Assembly: GCA_963924555.1 (NCBI GenBank)
Contig: OZ004584.1
Span: forward strand, 8,121,001 to 8,185,000
Direction: 5' to 3'
Length of the DNA: 64,000 bases
Source of the DNA: Crambe crambe
Taxonomy: Eukaryota; Porifera; Demospongiae; Poecilosclerida; Crambeidae
Shown: positions 43,471-54,659 of the stretch, one piece after another
Position numbering within the stretch: position 1 is the stretch's first letter
How the letters are laid out: each line of letters begins with the position of its first letter
Notes under the pieces: generated by a model
Databases searched by the model: none
Seen by the model: the letters and a program-made list of their open reading frames with translations, nothing else
What the model was told of the DNA's origin: nothing
Position numbers and translations under genes: made by a program

Positions 43471-44644
43471 CAGATTGTTTAATTTAGATGTGATTTTTTC
43501 TGTATACATGTTTTGTAATGGCACCTTTTTATTTTGAATATATTCGGTTTCTTTTCCTTCATCTTCCTAGCTATAATACTGGTGACTGGGATATTATCTT
43601 AGTTATTTACTGAGGTATCCGGGCTAGAATCAATCTTGATGGGAAAAATAATTCACTACATGAATTCCTTGATACTGGCATGTTTTTCAGGTACTGGGTT
43701 GATACCCTGTGGCTGTGCCTGTACTAGAATTAATTGCTGTATGTATGATGTATGCTACTAATGATCAGTGCCTAGGCGCCTCCTCATGGTGACCCCTGGG
43801 CAGCTCAGTTGTTACTTGTGACAGCTGGCTGGAACTGCTCCACTTTTGGTTACGCTTGTTTTGAGCACTGGATGCTGACCAATGGCATCACTCAATTGGT
43901 CATAGAGGTTTTGCACCTCTCTCAGGGTATGGTGCATGCAGAGCAGGTCAAGTGCAGGACTCTCATGGAGTGGGTTCTAGATAGCTTCGTGGAATGTGTA
44001 TGTATGTATGTATGTATGTATGTATGTATGTATGTATGTCAATCATAATTAAGACTTATCTGTTGGGAGTTTTATACTACCTTTTATCAACAGTAAACCA
44101 GCAGGTCAGAACTGTAGTGCATGCTATTCACATGTCTTGCATATGTACATATTATCAGTACACATAATGAATATTATTATTACTCTGTGGTGGACAGCCT
44201 TATAAGCACTACTATGGCCTCATTGCATCACATCATCACTACCTCACACACTTGTGGTCTGGTGGCCCTGGGAACCAGATCAAGAGATAAAAGGGATTCT
44301 CTATTTTGTCTCACATGTGATGCAGCCAATACGGATGATTCTAACCAGACCTCTAAACACACAGGACCCTCTTTTCTTTTCAAGGTTAGTTTGTACGATG
44401 TATAACAAAAGGTATTTCGTTGAGAGGTTTGTCCTCTTTCAGAGTATCCAAGTATATTAAATGTGACAGAGCCTCAGAGGACCTCCCACATTAGGCTATC
44501 TTGACAAGTCTGGGCTATAGGCACTGTTATTCACAGAGATGACGATTATGTCTGGATGATATTTTTATTAAACATGACTGTACTAAAAAATAGATTTTAA
44601 AGCATGCATGCATGACTGTGCAGTATAAATGAAGATGAGATTGG
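43471..44644. other. Intergenic, convergent
   Basis: Between the plus-strand membrane-protein gene and the minus-strand aquaporin. No supported gene. It contains a GTAT microsatellite (about 43998-44040) and a fragment of the dispersed GGTTTGTCCTCTTTCAGAGT repeat near 44423-44445. Confidence 0.5.
43998..44040. repeat. (GTAT)n microsatellite
   Basis: About ten uninterrupted copies of the tetranucleotide gtat. Confidence 0.9.
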
Positions 44645-45448
44645 TCAATCAAGATGGTGTTTGTACTTCCAGATTCTAGGTTGCATGTTGGCAACACTTA
44701 CTGCCAAAATGGTCCCAATGAACGGACCGAGCCAAAAGACAGTTACGTGAATCCATAATTCCTGCAAGAACCAGAATGATTCAGAGTGCCACATGAGAAC
44801 AGAGGCTAGAGCAGCCATTGGGTTCATGAAGGCCCCCGTAAGCATTCCAAACTGTGAGATCAAGTAAACGATGAAGAAGACGTCTACAACTTTGAAGAAC
44901 TTTGAGTCCGGGAGGAAGATTTGAGGCATAAACATTAGAAATGATATTATCATTTCTGTAAAGAATCCAGCAACAGGAGGGATGGAGAGAAAACTGTCTA
45001 TCTTCTTCTCTAGGAAGTAGAAGTGGTAATCGGACATAGGTGAAATGAGCTGCCAGATAGCAAGGGAAGAGGCAATCCCCAAAGGGACAGCTAAAAGTTG
45101 GACACATATAGGGAGAAAGAGTGGGGTAGTCTTTCTAGAATGAGCGGGCTCTTTCAAGTATTGGTAGAGAGTCGAACAAGGATTTCCATGGACTCTTTGA
45201 GAAATAATAGGACTGAAAAGGAGTCGTAACCCTAACACAACCAATCCGCTTATCTTGGAAGTCATGTTTGTAATGAGAATGTTTTCCATGGTGGACACCA
45301 CCCAAAATAGGGAGAAGAGGAACTCATTGATTATGGAGGAGTGAGGAGACAGGAGTGGACAGAGAGAGACCAGGCGCTGTGTGCCTGCCAGGGCCACCGA
45401 CACTCCAGAAAACACGATTGTACTCCAAATAGTGAGGGGGTGGAGCAT
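44645..45448 (-). CDS. Aquaporin-11-like (unorthodox) channel protein
   Basis: Single-exon frame of 267 residues with about six hydrophobic segments. The first pore motif reads NPC (residues 89-91, in HGNPCSTLYQYL), the form known from the AQP11/12 subfamily in place of NPA. The second reads NPM (209-211, in GAFMNPMAAL). AQP11 homologues are intracellular water/glycerol/peroxide channels, mostly in the ER. The NPM at the second site is unusual and would change the constriction; transport activity is uncertain. Divergent from p23, with 377 bases between starts. Confidence 0.75.
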   Translation of the reverse strand: MLHPLTIWSTIVFSGVSVALAGTQRLVSLCPLLSPHSSIINEFLFSLFWVVSTMENILITNMTSKISGLVVLGLRLLFSPIISQRVHGNPCSTLYQYLKEPAHSRKTTPLFLPICVQLLAVPLGIASSLAIWQLISPMSDYHFYFLEKKIDSFLSIPPVAGFFTEMIISFLMFMPQIFLPDSKFFKVVDVFFIVYLISQFGMLTGAFMNPMAALASVLMWHSESFWFLQELWIHVTVFWLGPFIGTILAVSVANMQPRIWKYKHHLD

Positions 45449-45825
45449 TGTACACAGCGCTAGCGATGTCTGTCCGAGGAAGACCGAAGATTGGGGCTGC
45501 CGCTCTTCAAGACTAGAATTTGAGCTTTAACTAAAGCTCACATCGGCTACTTTTTAGCACTTTGCTTTGTCACATTGTGGCTTCTTCAATCAGACAAACA
45601 GTCATAGCATGCAGGAACCGAGATTGGACTGCATGAGCAGCTGCAGCTCCTCCTACTACAGAAGCCCGCTAATTTCGTGCGAAATACTTAATATGCGCGC
45701 ATGGATTAGCCGAATTTGGCACGTGGATGGAAATTTTTCCCTGAAGACAGCTTGAGGAACAGCTTATTTCACAGAATCATTCATATTCAGTTCATATCCA
45801 TCGACTTCACCAGTGACTGAAAGCT
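45449..45825. promoter_or_regulatory. Shared 5' region of the aquaporin and p23 genes
   Basis: 377 bases between divergent start codons. A CACGTG lies at 45720-45725, about 100 bases before the p23 ATG. A short inverted repeat, TTGAGCTTTAACTAAAGCTCA, is at about 45520-45540. Confidence 0.5.
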
Positions 45826-46802
45826 ATGGCAACTCAAGAGTACGTTGTACTTGTAGCTAGGATGTAATTGTATCCTAATAAAAGAGCACCGTTATGACTT
45901 TTCATATCATGGGTCAAAGTAGATCTGGTGCAGTGAAAACTGACTTCTTCCTATTTGCTTGATTGCTGGCTACTTTTTTGATACTTCTTTAAAACAGGCT
46001 ACGACCAGAAATCTTGTGGGCGCAGAGAAATGATACCATCTTACTCACAGTCTCACTCAGTGACATACGAAACGAAAAATTCACTTTACAAGACGATATT
46101 TTCACCTTTAAAGGAAATGGAGGCTCTGATGGGAACGTGTACGCAACAGAACTAAAGTTCTTCAAGGATGTTGTTCCACAGGTGCATACATAGAGAATGC
46201 ATATATCTGATTTTTGATCCCTCTTTCCCCCTCCTCCCCCTCTTTCCCTCTCCCCTCTTTCCCCCTCCTCCCCCTCTTCCCCCCTCCTCCCCTCCCTGTA
46301 CAGGAGTCTAAACACAGAAAGACAGACAGAGGACTTTATTTTGTCATAAAGAAGAAAGAGCCTGGGCCTTATTGGAAAAGATTACTGAATGATTCAAAAA
46401 AGGTGACATAGTTTATAGATAACTCTCTGCACAATGAGGTCAACTGTTGTCCTTTCTATCTATTGTCATAGTATTCCTTTATCAAAACGGACTTCAACCG
46501 CTGGAAGGATGAGGATGAAAGTGGATCAGAGGGAGAAAACCCTTATAATGATGACAACTTGAATTCGGTAAGTTGCAAGGCTTAGACATCTGTTGCTCTT
46601 TATCACCTCCTGCCTTCTGTTTCTAGTTGATGCAGCAGATGGGTGGAGCTGGAATGGGAGGGATGGGAGGGAGACCCAACTTAGATGTAGGTTCCTCTCA
46701 TGCCTGATAGATAAGCATTCAAAATGATTTTTTTAGGATCTGGAAGGTGACAGCAGCAGTGATAGTGACGATGAACCATTGCCTGATCTTGAAGAGTCAT
46801 GA
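45826..46802 (+). CDS. PTGES3: Hsp90 co-chaperone p23 (prostaglandin E synthase 3)
   Basis: Six exons: 45826-45839, 45998-46181, 46304-46402, 46472-46567, 46627-46686, 46737-46802; 519 bases, 172 residues. The CS-domain beta sandwich is visible from LRPEILWAQRNDTILLTVSL through NVYATELKFFKDV and RGLYFVIKKKEPGPYWKRLL, which contains the conserved WxRL-like motif. A flexible acidic tail rich in Gly-Met (GAGMGGMGGR) and Ser-Asp ends DEPLPDLEES. p23 locks Hsp90 in its ATP-bound client state in the cytosol. The first exon holds only 14 coding bases. Confidence 0.93.
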
Positions 46803-47026
46803 ACAAACAGCATGCAGAATCTAGCTAGCTCTGATGCTACGTAAAACCTCTCTTTTTTTGCAATGTGTGTTTTTTTCCTTCTTTGTGTATGGTTTGTTTG
46901 TGCTGCAAACACAACGATTCTTTTGTGAGGGCAAATAGAACTGTAGCTAGCGCACGTGCGCGTAACGCTGTGCACGTGATCGAATAGGGGCGGGCGCGCT
47001 GCGGGCTAACACCTGTAAAAGAAAAC

Positions 47027-50000
47027 ATGCAGTCTTTATGGATGGAGGGACGGGAGAAGGTATGATTAAAAGCTAAACTGATCCAATAGTTGTGAGGCTG
47101 GTCTCTGTTGACTCTCAATGCCTAAACATCACATGATGGTTGTACTTCTAGAACCACTCGCAATGGTTTTAAACTGTCTTGCTGCCATCCAGAGAGTGTG
47201 GGTGGGACATCTATGTTATTGTGGGGATCTGTATAATAATCCTGTATAGGGATTGGGATCCTCGAGTTTGTCTAAAAGTGATCCAGTGTCTAGAACAATC
47301 CCTGGCAATCCATGGCCACGGTGAGAGATAGTCTGACGTAGCTGACCCTTGACCTCATGCTACTAAACTAGCATGTGTGCTGGATGAGGCATCAAAACTT
47401 ACACTATTCCTCATGTCAGAACCTACCCGCCAATGGAGCCAATGATCATAAGTGGTGTGAATAGATAGGTATACGTGACACGTCTGTATTTCACTGCTTG
47501 TACTTTCAAGGTCACGTAATTGTTAGACAACTCAGTGTGTTACTGTATAGCGCAAATTTTTCATGGGTCAAAATTTTCGTGGATTTCGTGGTTTTGAAAA
47601 AAAAAATACATGAGAATATGATGACGCTATACTTTAACAATCACACCTGTGACTATGCACATCACTTCTAAGATGTCTCAGAGATTGTACATGGCTAGGC
47701 TAAGTAGCTATGCATAATAAAAACTTTTGGGGCATTTCAGTGTACCATTTTAGCTACGCCCTAGCTTGGGAACAAAAGAGGAGATTGCAACCCCCTCAAC
47801 CCCACCCCTTGATCCAGCCCTGAAGAATGGAGAACCGGCCTGCAGGGTGTGTTGGGTTGTCTGCCATAAACTTATCTCTGCTCTACACTCCAGCTTATGC
47901 CCTTCAAGGCCGGCCTTCATAAACTGCACACAAGTACACATGGCTTATAGATGGATAGAGGGGCTGGCTTGTTCAAACAACACAGCATTATCAATCAACT
48001 AGTTGCAATATAAAAACAAACACTAATTTAGCCACTAGCCACCTCCGAACAATTCTCCTACCTCCAACATGGCAGTTGTGTTGTAATAATGTTACTGAAA
48101 CTGCAAATAATATTCTCTGCTCACTAAGATGACAGGCTTTTATGTGACACACCTCCATGTGCAGGCCCTCTATTCTGTCCCTCCATTATGTCAAAGACGA
48201 CCCCCTGTTGTGCATGTGTGCAAGGTAACTATTCTCTACTATACCTCTACAGGTTGATATCCTCCACCCCCTAGCCTCACTTGACTGGGCAGAGTGCACT
48301 CCACTACCAGTGGATGTGCATAATGCCCAATGTGTGCTACTGCAGGATAAGATATATATAGGAGGAGGGATCACACCATCACTGGAAAGTGATGCCTCAC
48401 TGTTTATCTCCTCCACTGATTTGAACTCATGGTCACAAATGACCACACCCACCCGTTATTATGGCCTCACCACCTACCACTCTCAGGTGGTGCTTGTTGG
48501 TGGAATAGAACTTGATACTCGTATGGCTACAAATAAACTATGGACACTTAAAGGAGAAATGAACTGGCAACCATCACTGCCACCAATGCCAACTAGTCGT
48601 TATTATTCATCAGCATTGAACACTGGAAGTCCCGAATGTTTGGTGGTATCAGGTGGTAGAGTAAGTGGAGGGGATGAAGTGAATGTAGTGGAGATACTCA
48701 AAGACAATGAGTGGTCGTCTGTTCAACCTCTACCTAAAGCATGCAGTAGTTTGAAATCCACTCTCCATAAAGGAAGATTGTATTTGATGGGTGGTTTGAA
48801 ACAGGGTTACTCAGTATTTCACTGCAAGTTGGAGTCACTCCTTAATGAAGACCATACTCAAGAAATGTCACACTCCAGTGGTTTGTGGAGTGAGTTACAG
48901 ATTCATTTCAAACTTTCCTCTCCTTCATCATTTGCAAATCAGCTGATATCTACTGGAGGAGATCTTATTAGTGGTACCTGTTCCTCTGAGATTTGTGCCT
49001 ACTCCCCCCACACCCTCTCCTGGTTACACATGGGGGATTTGCCTATAGAGTTGAATAGCACTGCTACTATTGTCCTCCCCACAGGAGAATTGGTGGTGTT
49101 AGGGGGATGGGGTGCATCTAAATGGAGTAACAGGGTGTTCAAGGCATCATTGAAAGGTGACTACTGAATTCTGCCCAAATAATTGATTATGTCATGATGA
49201 TGTAATAGTATCACAAGATCAAAATGGTCCATCCCAACAATTCTTAAATACTCTGGAGGCCCCAATTTAACTGATTTGTAATTTATCCCATTCCCAGTGA
49301 CCCCATTCAACCCCGAGAGTCAATTCAGCATGAGTGCTCTCTCTAGACTGGAGGGAGTAGGAATCCAGGTGGTCACGTCACTGGCAAAGGTCTACACTAA
49401 ACTGATACAAGCTGCTGGGATCACTTTGGAGCATCGTCTTGTGTCTGATCCTGCTCAAGCTGTTGAAATTGTGATCACCCAATGGGAATCTCCAAGAAAG
49501 AGTCGTCTTCCTCCAACCTGGACGTCATTGTTCGGTATATTGAAAATACTTGAGCTGAAAGAACTGAGTGTGCAGATTGAGGACTACCTCTCTGGTGAGT
49601 GGAGCATGGCTGATAATTTATGTCCAAAATAGACCACTGTGGTCTGCCCACTTCCTCTGAATCAATCAAGGTTGCTAAAGGTTGGGAGGTTGTACCATGT
49701 GATAGACATTAATATTAATGGTGACTATTTTCTATTGGTCAGGTCCCACTGGAGGTTACATTGCTGCCTACCGACAGATTCTTGCCACACGAGGGTCTTT
49801 AGACATGTATTTCCTCAAGTTCCTCTTTGTTGGTGCTCCTCGTTTGGGAAAGACTTCGATGCGTCGCCGCCTGACGGGAGAGATCGCAGACATCAGCTCA
49901 GCTGGAGAGGCAGAGCAGCCTAGCACGGGAACAGTCGAATCTGGACAAGTCATCATTAGAAGTCTCTCTAGCAGTACTGCTGTGATATCTGCAGAGAATT

Positions 50001-53000
50001 GGTCATCTCTCCAAGGTCTTTCAGACGAAGCATGCATGCTCCTCCAGTTCTTCTATGAAACTAACTCTGTTGTAGCATCTGAACCATCAGTAGATAGATC
50101 ACTCTTAATCATGCCAGAGGGCCCACCACCTCAGGCAATAGAGACCCAGTCTCAGTTCAATTCTGCAAGCACGCGTGTTGGTTCTACTCAAGCAAATGTC
50201 CCCTTGGAAGATGCAGATGAGTCAGAGCCACCAGTAGAGGTTGAGCCCCAGCAGGAAGAATCAGCTTATAACGGTCCAGCCGATATCAATTTTGCATTCG
50301 ACATGAACGACATGTTGACGAAGGCAATGGCTTCCAAGGATTGGGAGGTGATCAAGTATACACTCAAATACACTGCTCTCATCAAGATGGAAGACACTGG
50401 AGGTCAGCCAGAGTTCATGGACATGCTACCAGCTCTCGTAATGGGTCCTTCCCTGTACCTAATCTTCTGCAAACTCATCGACGATCTCAAGAGTCGCTAT
50501 AGCATATCGTACCTGGATCCATCGACAGGTGAGTCGACCATACCGGTGGAATCGACGTACACCGTGGAGGAGATGATACTCCAAGCCCTGTCTGCCGTTG
50601 CTTGCTGTCGCACTTGTCCTGATAACACTTTAGGTAGAGACATCTCTGACCTTAATCCAGCAGCCAAGTTGGTTCAGCCATCATCCAATTCAGTAGCTTT
50701 CATAGTCGCTACTCACAAAGACAAGGTGAGCAAAGAAGAGATCAAGAAATTCGACGATGAGCTCAAAAGTACCATTATGGACACTAGTTTCTATAAGGAA
50801 GGTCTTGTTGAGTTTGCTGAGAAGGATCAGTTGATCCTTGCAGTCGACAACAAGACAGGAGGCAAGGAAGAGGTGGATTCCATTCGCAAATTCCTTCAGG
50901 ATCGCATTCGGCATCACTTCAAGAAGATCCCCATTCCAGCAGCTTGGCTCATGTTCAGTCTCTGTCTTCGCAAACAAGTGCTGAGAATGCTGAGCCTGGA
51001 GTACTGCATGGAACTAGCTTGGCAGTTTGGCATGTCCCCAAAGGAGACTAAAGTGGCCTTGTGGTTCCTGCACCACTACGCTGGAGTCTTGATGTACTTC
51101 CCTGATGTTCCTGAGCTGGAAGACACTGTCATTTGTGACGTACAAATAGTATTTGACAGTGTGACCAACATGATTGTCAACACATTCAAATATGGCAAAG
51201 TGAAGAGGGCAGCTCAGGAAAAATTCCAGAAAACTGGACAGTTTTCATTCGAAGATGTGAAGGAAGCTTTAAAGGAACAAGAAACAAGGGACGAACGTTT
51301 GGACTTCATCCCCTTCAAAGACATAGCAGCAGCACTTTATGAACATCGTCATATCTGGACGAAAGGAAAAAGTCTTAAAGAACGTGAAGAAGACTTCCAG
51401 TACTTTGTAGTGAAAAATTTGCAAGATGCTTTGGCAGCCATCAAGAAAGATCACATTCCCTTACTCCAACTGGTGAAGCTGTTGGAGCATCTCAACATCA
51501 TAGCTCCCATAGTCCAGTCCGACCCTTCACAGAGTTCAAAGGTCTACCTGATGCCATGCATCCTTGAGAATGTAAGCAGTAAAGAACTGAGTGATTGCCA
51601 AAGGATTGATTCCAACCAACTCCTTCCTGCCTCTCTCTTGATTCGATACGAATGTGGTTTTGTACCCCTTGGGGTCTTTCCTGCCACCATTGCCAACTTA
51701 GTTGGGCAGAGCTCACACAAACTCAAGTTGATTGAAGAAGGCATCAAGAAGAACCGAGTGCAGTTTCGATTTGGAGTTGATCGTGACACCATCACCCTCA
51801 TCTCCCAACCAAAGTACTACGAGGTATCCATCAAGAGACTACCGATCACCAAGACCCCAACACATGAGGTGTGTCATGCCATCCGAAAGATCATTGAGTG
51901 TACACTGAAGACAGTCACCTCTCGTATGAACTATGCCTTTTCTATGAGCTACCAACTCTCCTTTGAATGTCCCTCTCACCCTGGAAGAGACCACTTGTGC
52001 GTTGTGGACAGTGAAGAGACTTCTCCTTACATAATGGACTGCCTCAAGAATCCCAAAGAACCTGATCCAGTTTATATGCAAAGTCAGCATTTGGTTTGGT
52101 ATGGAAAGGTAAGTAAATTGCCTTGCTCTGAAGTGTGCATTATATAGAGTAGTGTCTTAATATATGCAATGTGCATGACTTTAGTTCACATTGTACTACT
52201 GTAGCCCATGACTGGAGATGGAAGTGGTGTGAATGGACCTGACCCAGTTCTCCCCTCAGGTTAGTGTGAGTCCCATTGTCCTCCATGGATCCACTCTACA
52301 CTGCAACTACATGCCATAGGACCAGATTACCGATCCTACCTCTCACGTCTCCCAGTGGATGCACGCCCCCATTTGGAGCGGCAGTTGGACTGGGGCCATG
52401 GGGGAGTGGACAGGGACCTGAATGAGATTGCGGACCACTCACTGGATTGGGAGGAGAAGCTCTCTGTTCCTCTGGGACTGACTACCACTGACATTAGTGA
52501 CATCAAGACCATGCATCAGAATAAACCTCAACTGCAGAGGTGAGTATTCTCTGGCTTCTTATGGAAGTGGTTACTATGGTGGGGAAGCCTAAGATATCCT
52601 CCCAATGTTTGGATCGATGGTTTCAACAAACATTTCACCTAAGAAACCTTCCCTCCCTCTCCCCTTGCATGAGGACAAATCTCCCCCTCGTCCAGTGTGA
52701 ATCACTGATCTGTTTGACCAATAGACGAGAGGCACTGAGGAGGTGGAAGGAGAGGCGTGGCCTTGCAGCCACCTATGGGAACTTGCTGGAGGTGTGTGTG
52801 AAGGCTGGACACACTCAGTCTGCTGAGGCCATCTGTGAAGTGTTGAAGAAGGAATGTGAGGAATTAAGATGACCTTGATATTGCATGTATCTAGTGTTGA
52901 TCATCTCCTACAGATGTTGCCAGCACATCCAAGACATCCAAGACATCTTTGAGTACGAGTGAGGCTTCTACCTCTAGCCACACCCACTATCCCCCTAGCA

Positions 53001-53475
53001 CTGACGGTGGAGGACATATGAGAGGACCTCATTCAGTACCTCAATCCAGTGAGTCTCCAAGTGGTCATTGTAGACAAACTGAGTGGAAACAAGTTCTTGA
53101 AATGATAGATGATTCTGAACTAGGTGAGTCATCAGATATCCCTCAAACTTATAATGAGTCAATGTTGCATTGATAATAGATCCTGAAGACACAGCAGATG
53201 TGATGGATGAAGTGGAGGACTTGGCAGCCAGTTGGAATGACCTTGCTATTTACCTCAGATTGAAGACCAGTGTCATTGAGGACATTCGCAGGAATAATTC
53301 TGACAGGTGTCGCTGTCTTTTAAACACCATTACCGAGTGGTTGAAGCAGAATTATAACACTGCCAAATATGGCAAACCAAGTTGGCGGCAACTAGCAGCT
53401 GGTGTTAGGAAGCTTGATGGAGGAATGTTCAGAAGGATAGCCACAGCACACCCAAGAGGTGAGGTGTTATACTAA
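47027..53475 (+). CDS. Kelch-death-Roc/COR-like GTPase-death-death domain protein
   Basis: Nine exons proposed: 47027-47059, 48253-49156, 49298-49594, 49743-52108, 52205-52259, 52320-52539, 52725-52855, 52914-53123, 53180-53475; phases agree throughout; 4512 bases, about 1503 residues. Order: Kelch beta-propeller repeats (about 12-312; KIYIGGGI, QVVLVGGIE, RLYLMGGL, ELVVLGGWG); a death-like helical fold ending LPPTWTSLFGILKILEL (about 330-410); a GTPase with P-loop VGAPRLGKTS (about 440), DTGGQPE (about 629) and THKD (about 734); a COR-like region (about 830-1080); then two death domains, one with LNEIADHSLDWEEKL and RREALRRWKER, the last with YGKPSWRQLAAGV. Likely a cytosolic STAND-like signalling scaffold. 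Exon 1 is the least certain. The 58-base intron 52856-52913 could be retained, ending the protein at 52872 after the second death domain. Confidence 0.75.
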
Positions 53476-53816
53476 CTAGTTTACTGGGTAGTTTACAGAT
53501 GACATCCCATGCATGGCCTCCTGCAGTACAAGTGACTCAGTGATAAGTCCTGAGTTGGAATTTCAATTGACCATTGCTAGGTAAGTCAGTAAATTCTGTT
53601 ATATATAATAATTATTGTGTGTCTTGTAGGACTTCAACATTCTTAATGGATGGATTTAAATTTTTAAAAATTACATAATTACATCATGATTTGAGCATGC
53701 GTACTCGAACTCGCACCTAGCAAGTCACGTGACCTATATTGGCCCAGTGCGCGCGAGTATATCAATTGGCCACGTGGCAAGCAACAATTTTAGTGGTTTA
53801 GTTGAATAGAGGAAGA
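53476..53816 (+). promoter_or_regulatory. HSPE1 promoter region
   Basis: Contains a palindromic GTCACGTGAC (CACGTG at 53726-53731), a second CACGTG at 53771-53776 and an NRF1-like GAGCATGCGT near 53694, all within about 125 bases of the HSPE1 ATG. It may include the last 3' UTR of the preceding gene. Confidence 0.6.
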
Positions 53817-54441
53817 ATGGTAAGTTTCCTTCTCTCGAAGTGGGTGAATGTGTTTTACTTTTGATGATCTCGATGCAGGCAGCAGCTTTCAGAGGATTCA
53901 GACCACTTCTTGATCGCATAGTGGTGCAAAGAGTAGCACCAGAAGTGGTAAGAAGTTCTAGTTGGCTTTCCAGCTCTTTAAGCCACACTCAGAATTGGTA
54001 ATATTGATGTCGGATCCTACTTTTTTCGTAGAAAACCAAGAGTGGCTTGTACATTCCACAGAAGGCTCAAGGAGGTGTCAACAAGGCTACTGTGGTTGCA
54101 GTTGGTTCTGGACTCAAAGGAGAGGTTCGTTACTACAAGATGAGCTAGGGTTTGCCCCTAAGGAATGGTAGTATCTTATGACGTTGTAATTTGTGCATAT
54201 GGCACGAAGAAACTAAAATTTTTTTATTGTTTCTAGAATGGTAACATCATCCCAAATAATGTTTCAGTTGGAGAAAAGGTTTTGGTTCCAGAATATGGAG
54301 GAACAAAACTGGTGTATGAAGAGGAGGTAAAGTTTGCTGTGTTCTGTAGTACTGTGATTTCAGTCGGGGTGTTCTATTACACTGTAGGATTACTACATTT
54401 TCAGAGATGGTGACATTCTAGGAGTTTATGATGAAAAATAA
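53817..54441 (+). CDS. HSPE1: 10 kDa heat shock protein, mitochondrial (chaperonin 10)
   Basis: Five exons: 53817-53819 (the ATG alone), 53879-53947, 54032-54124, 54237-54326, 54388-54441; 309 bases, 102 residues, the normal size. It caps the HSP60 ring in mitochondria. Seen: AAFRGFRPLLDRIVVQRV, SGLYIPQKAQGGVNKATVVA (mobile loop and barrel), VGEKVLVPEYGGTKL and the terminal DGDILGVYDEK. The first coding exon is just the start codon, followed directly by the donor GTAAGT. Confidence 0.95.
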
Positions 54442-54659
54442 AGCCGAGAAAATCATATTTCGCTTTGACATTATGACATTCATTATTCATTAATATTATT
54501 TTTGTTTCTGCTGCAAAGTTAAAAGAATTCAAAATCAATTTATGCGCATGCGTGCTCGATACTACTTGTCACGTGATCGTGACTGAACGTAAATTTTGCG
54601 TCTCTAGTCTTTGCTCTACCTACACTGTTAGTTCGTCCTTTCTTTGACCTCGAGAGACC

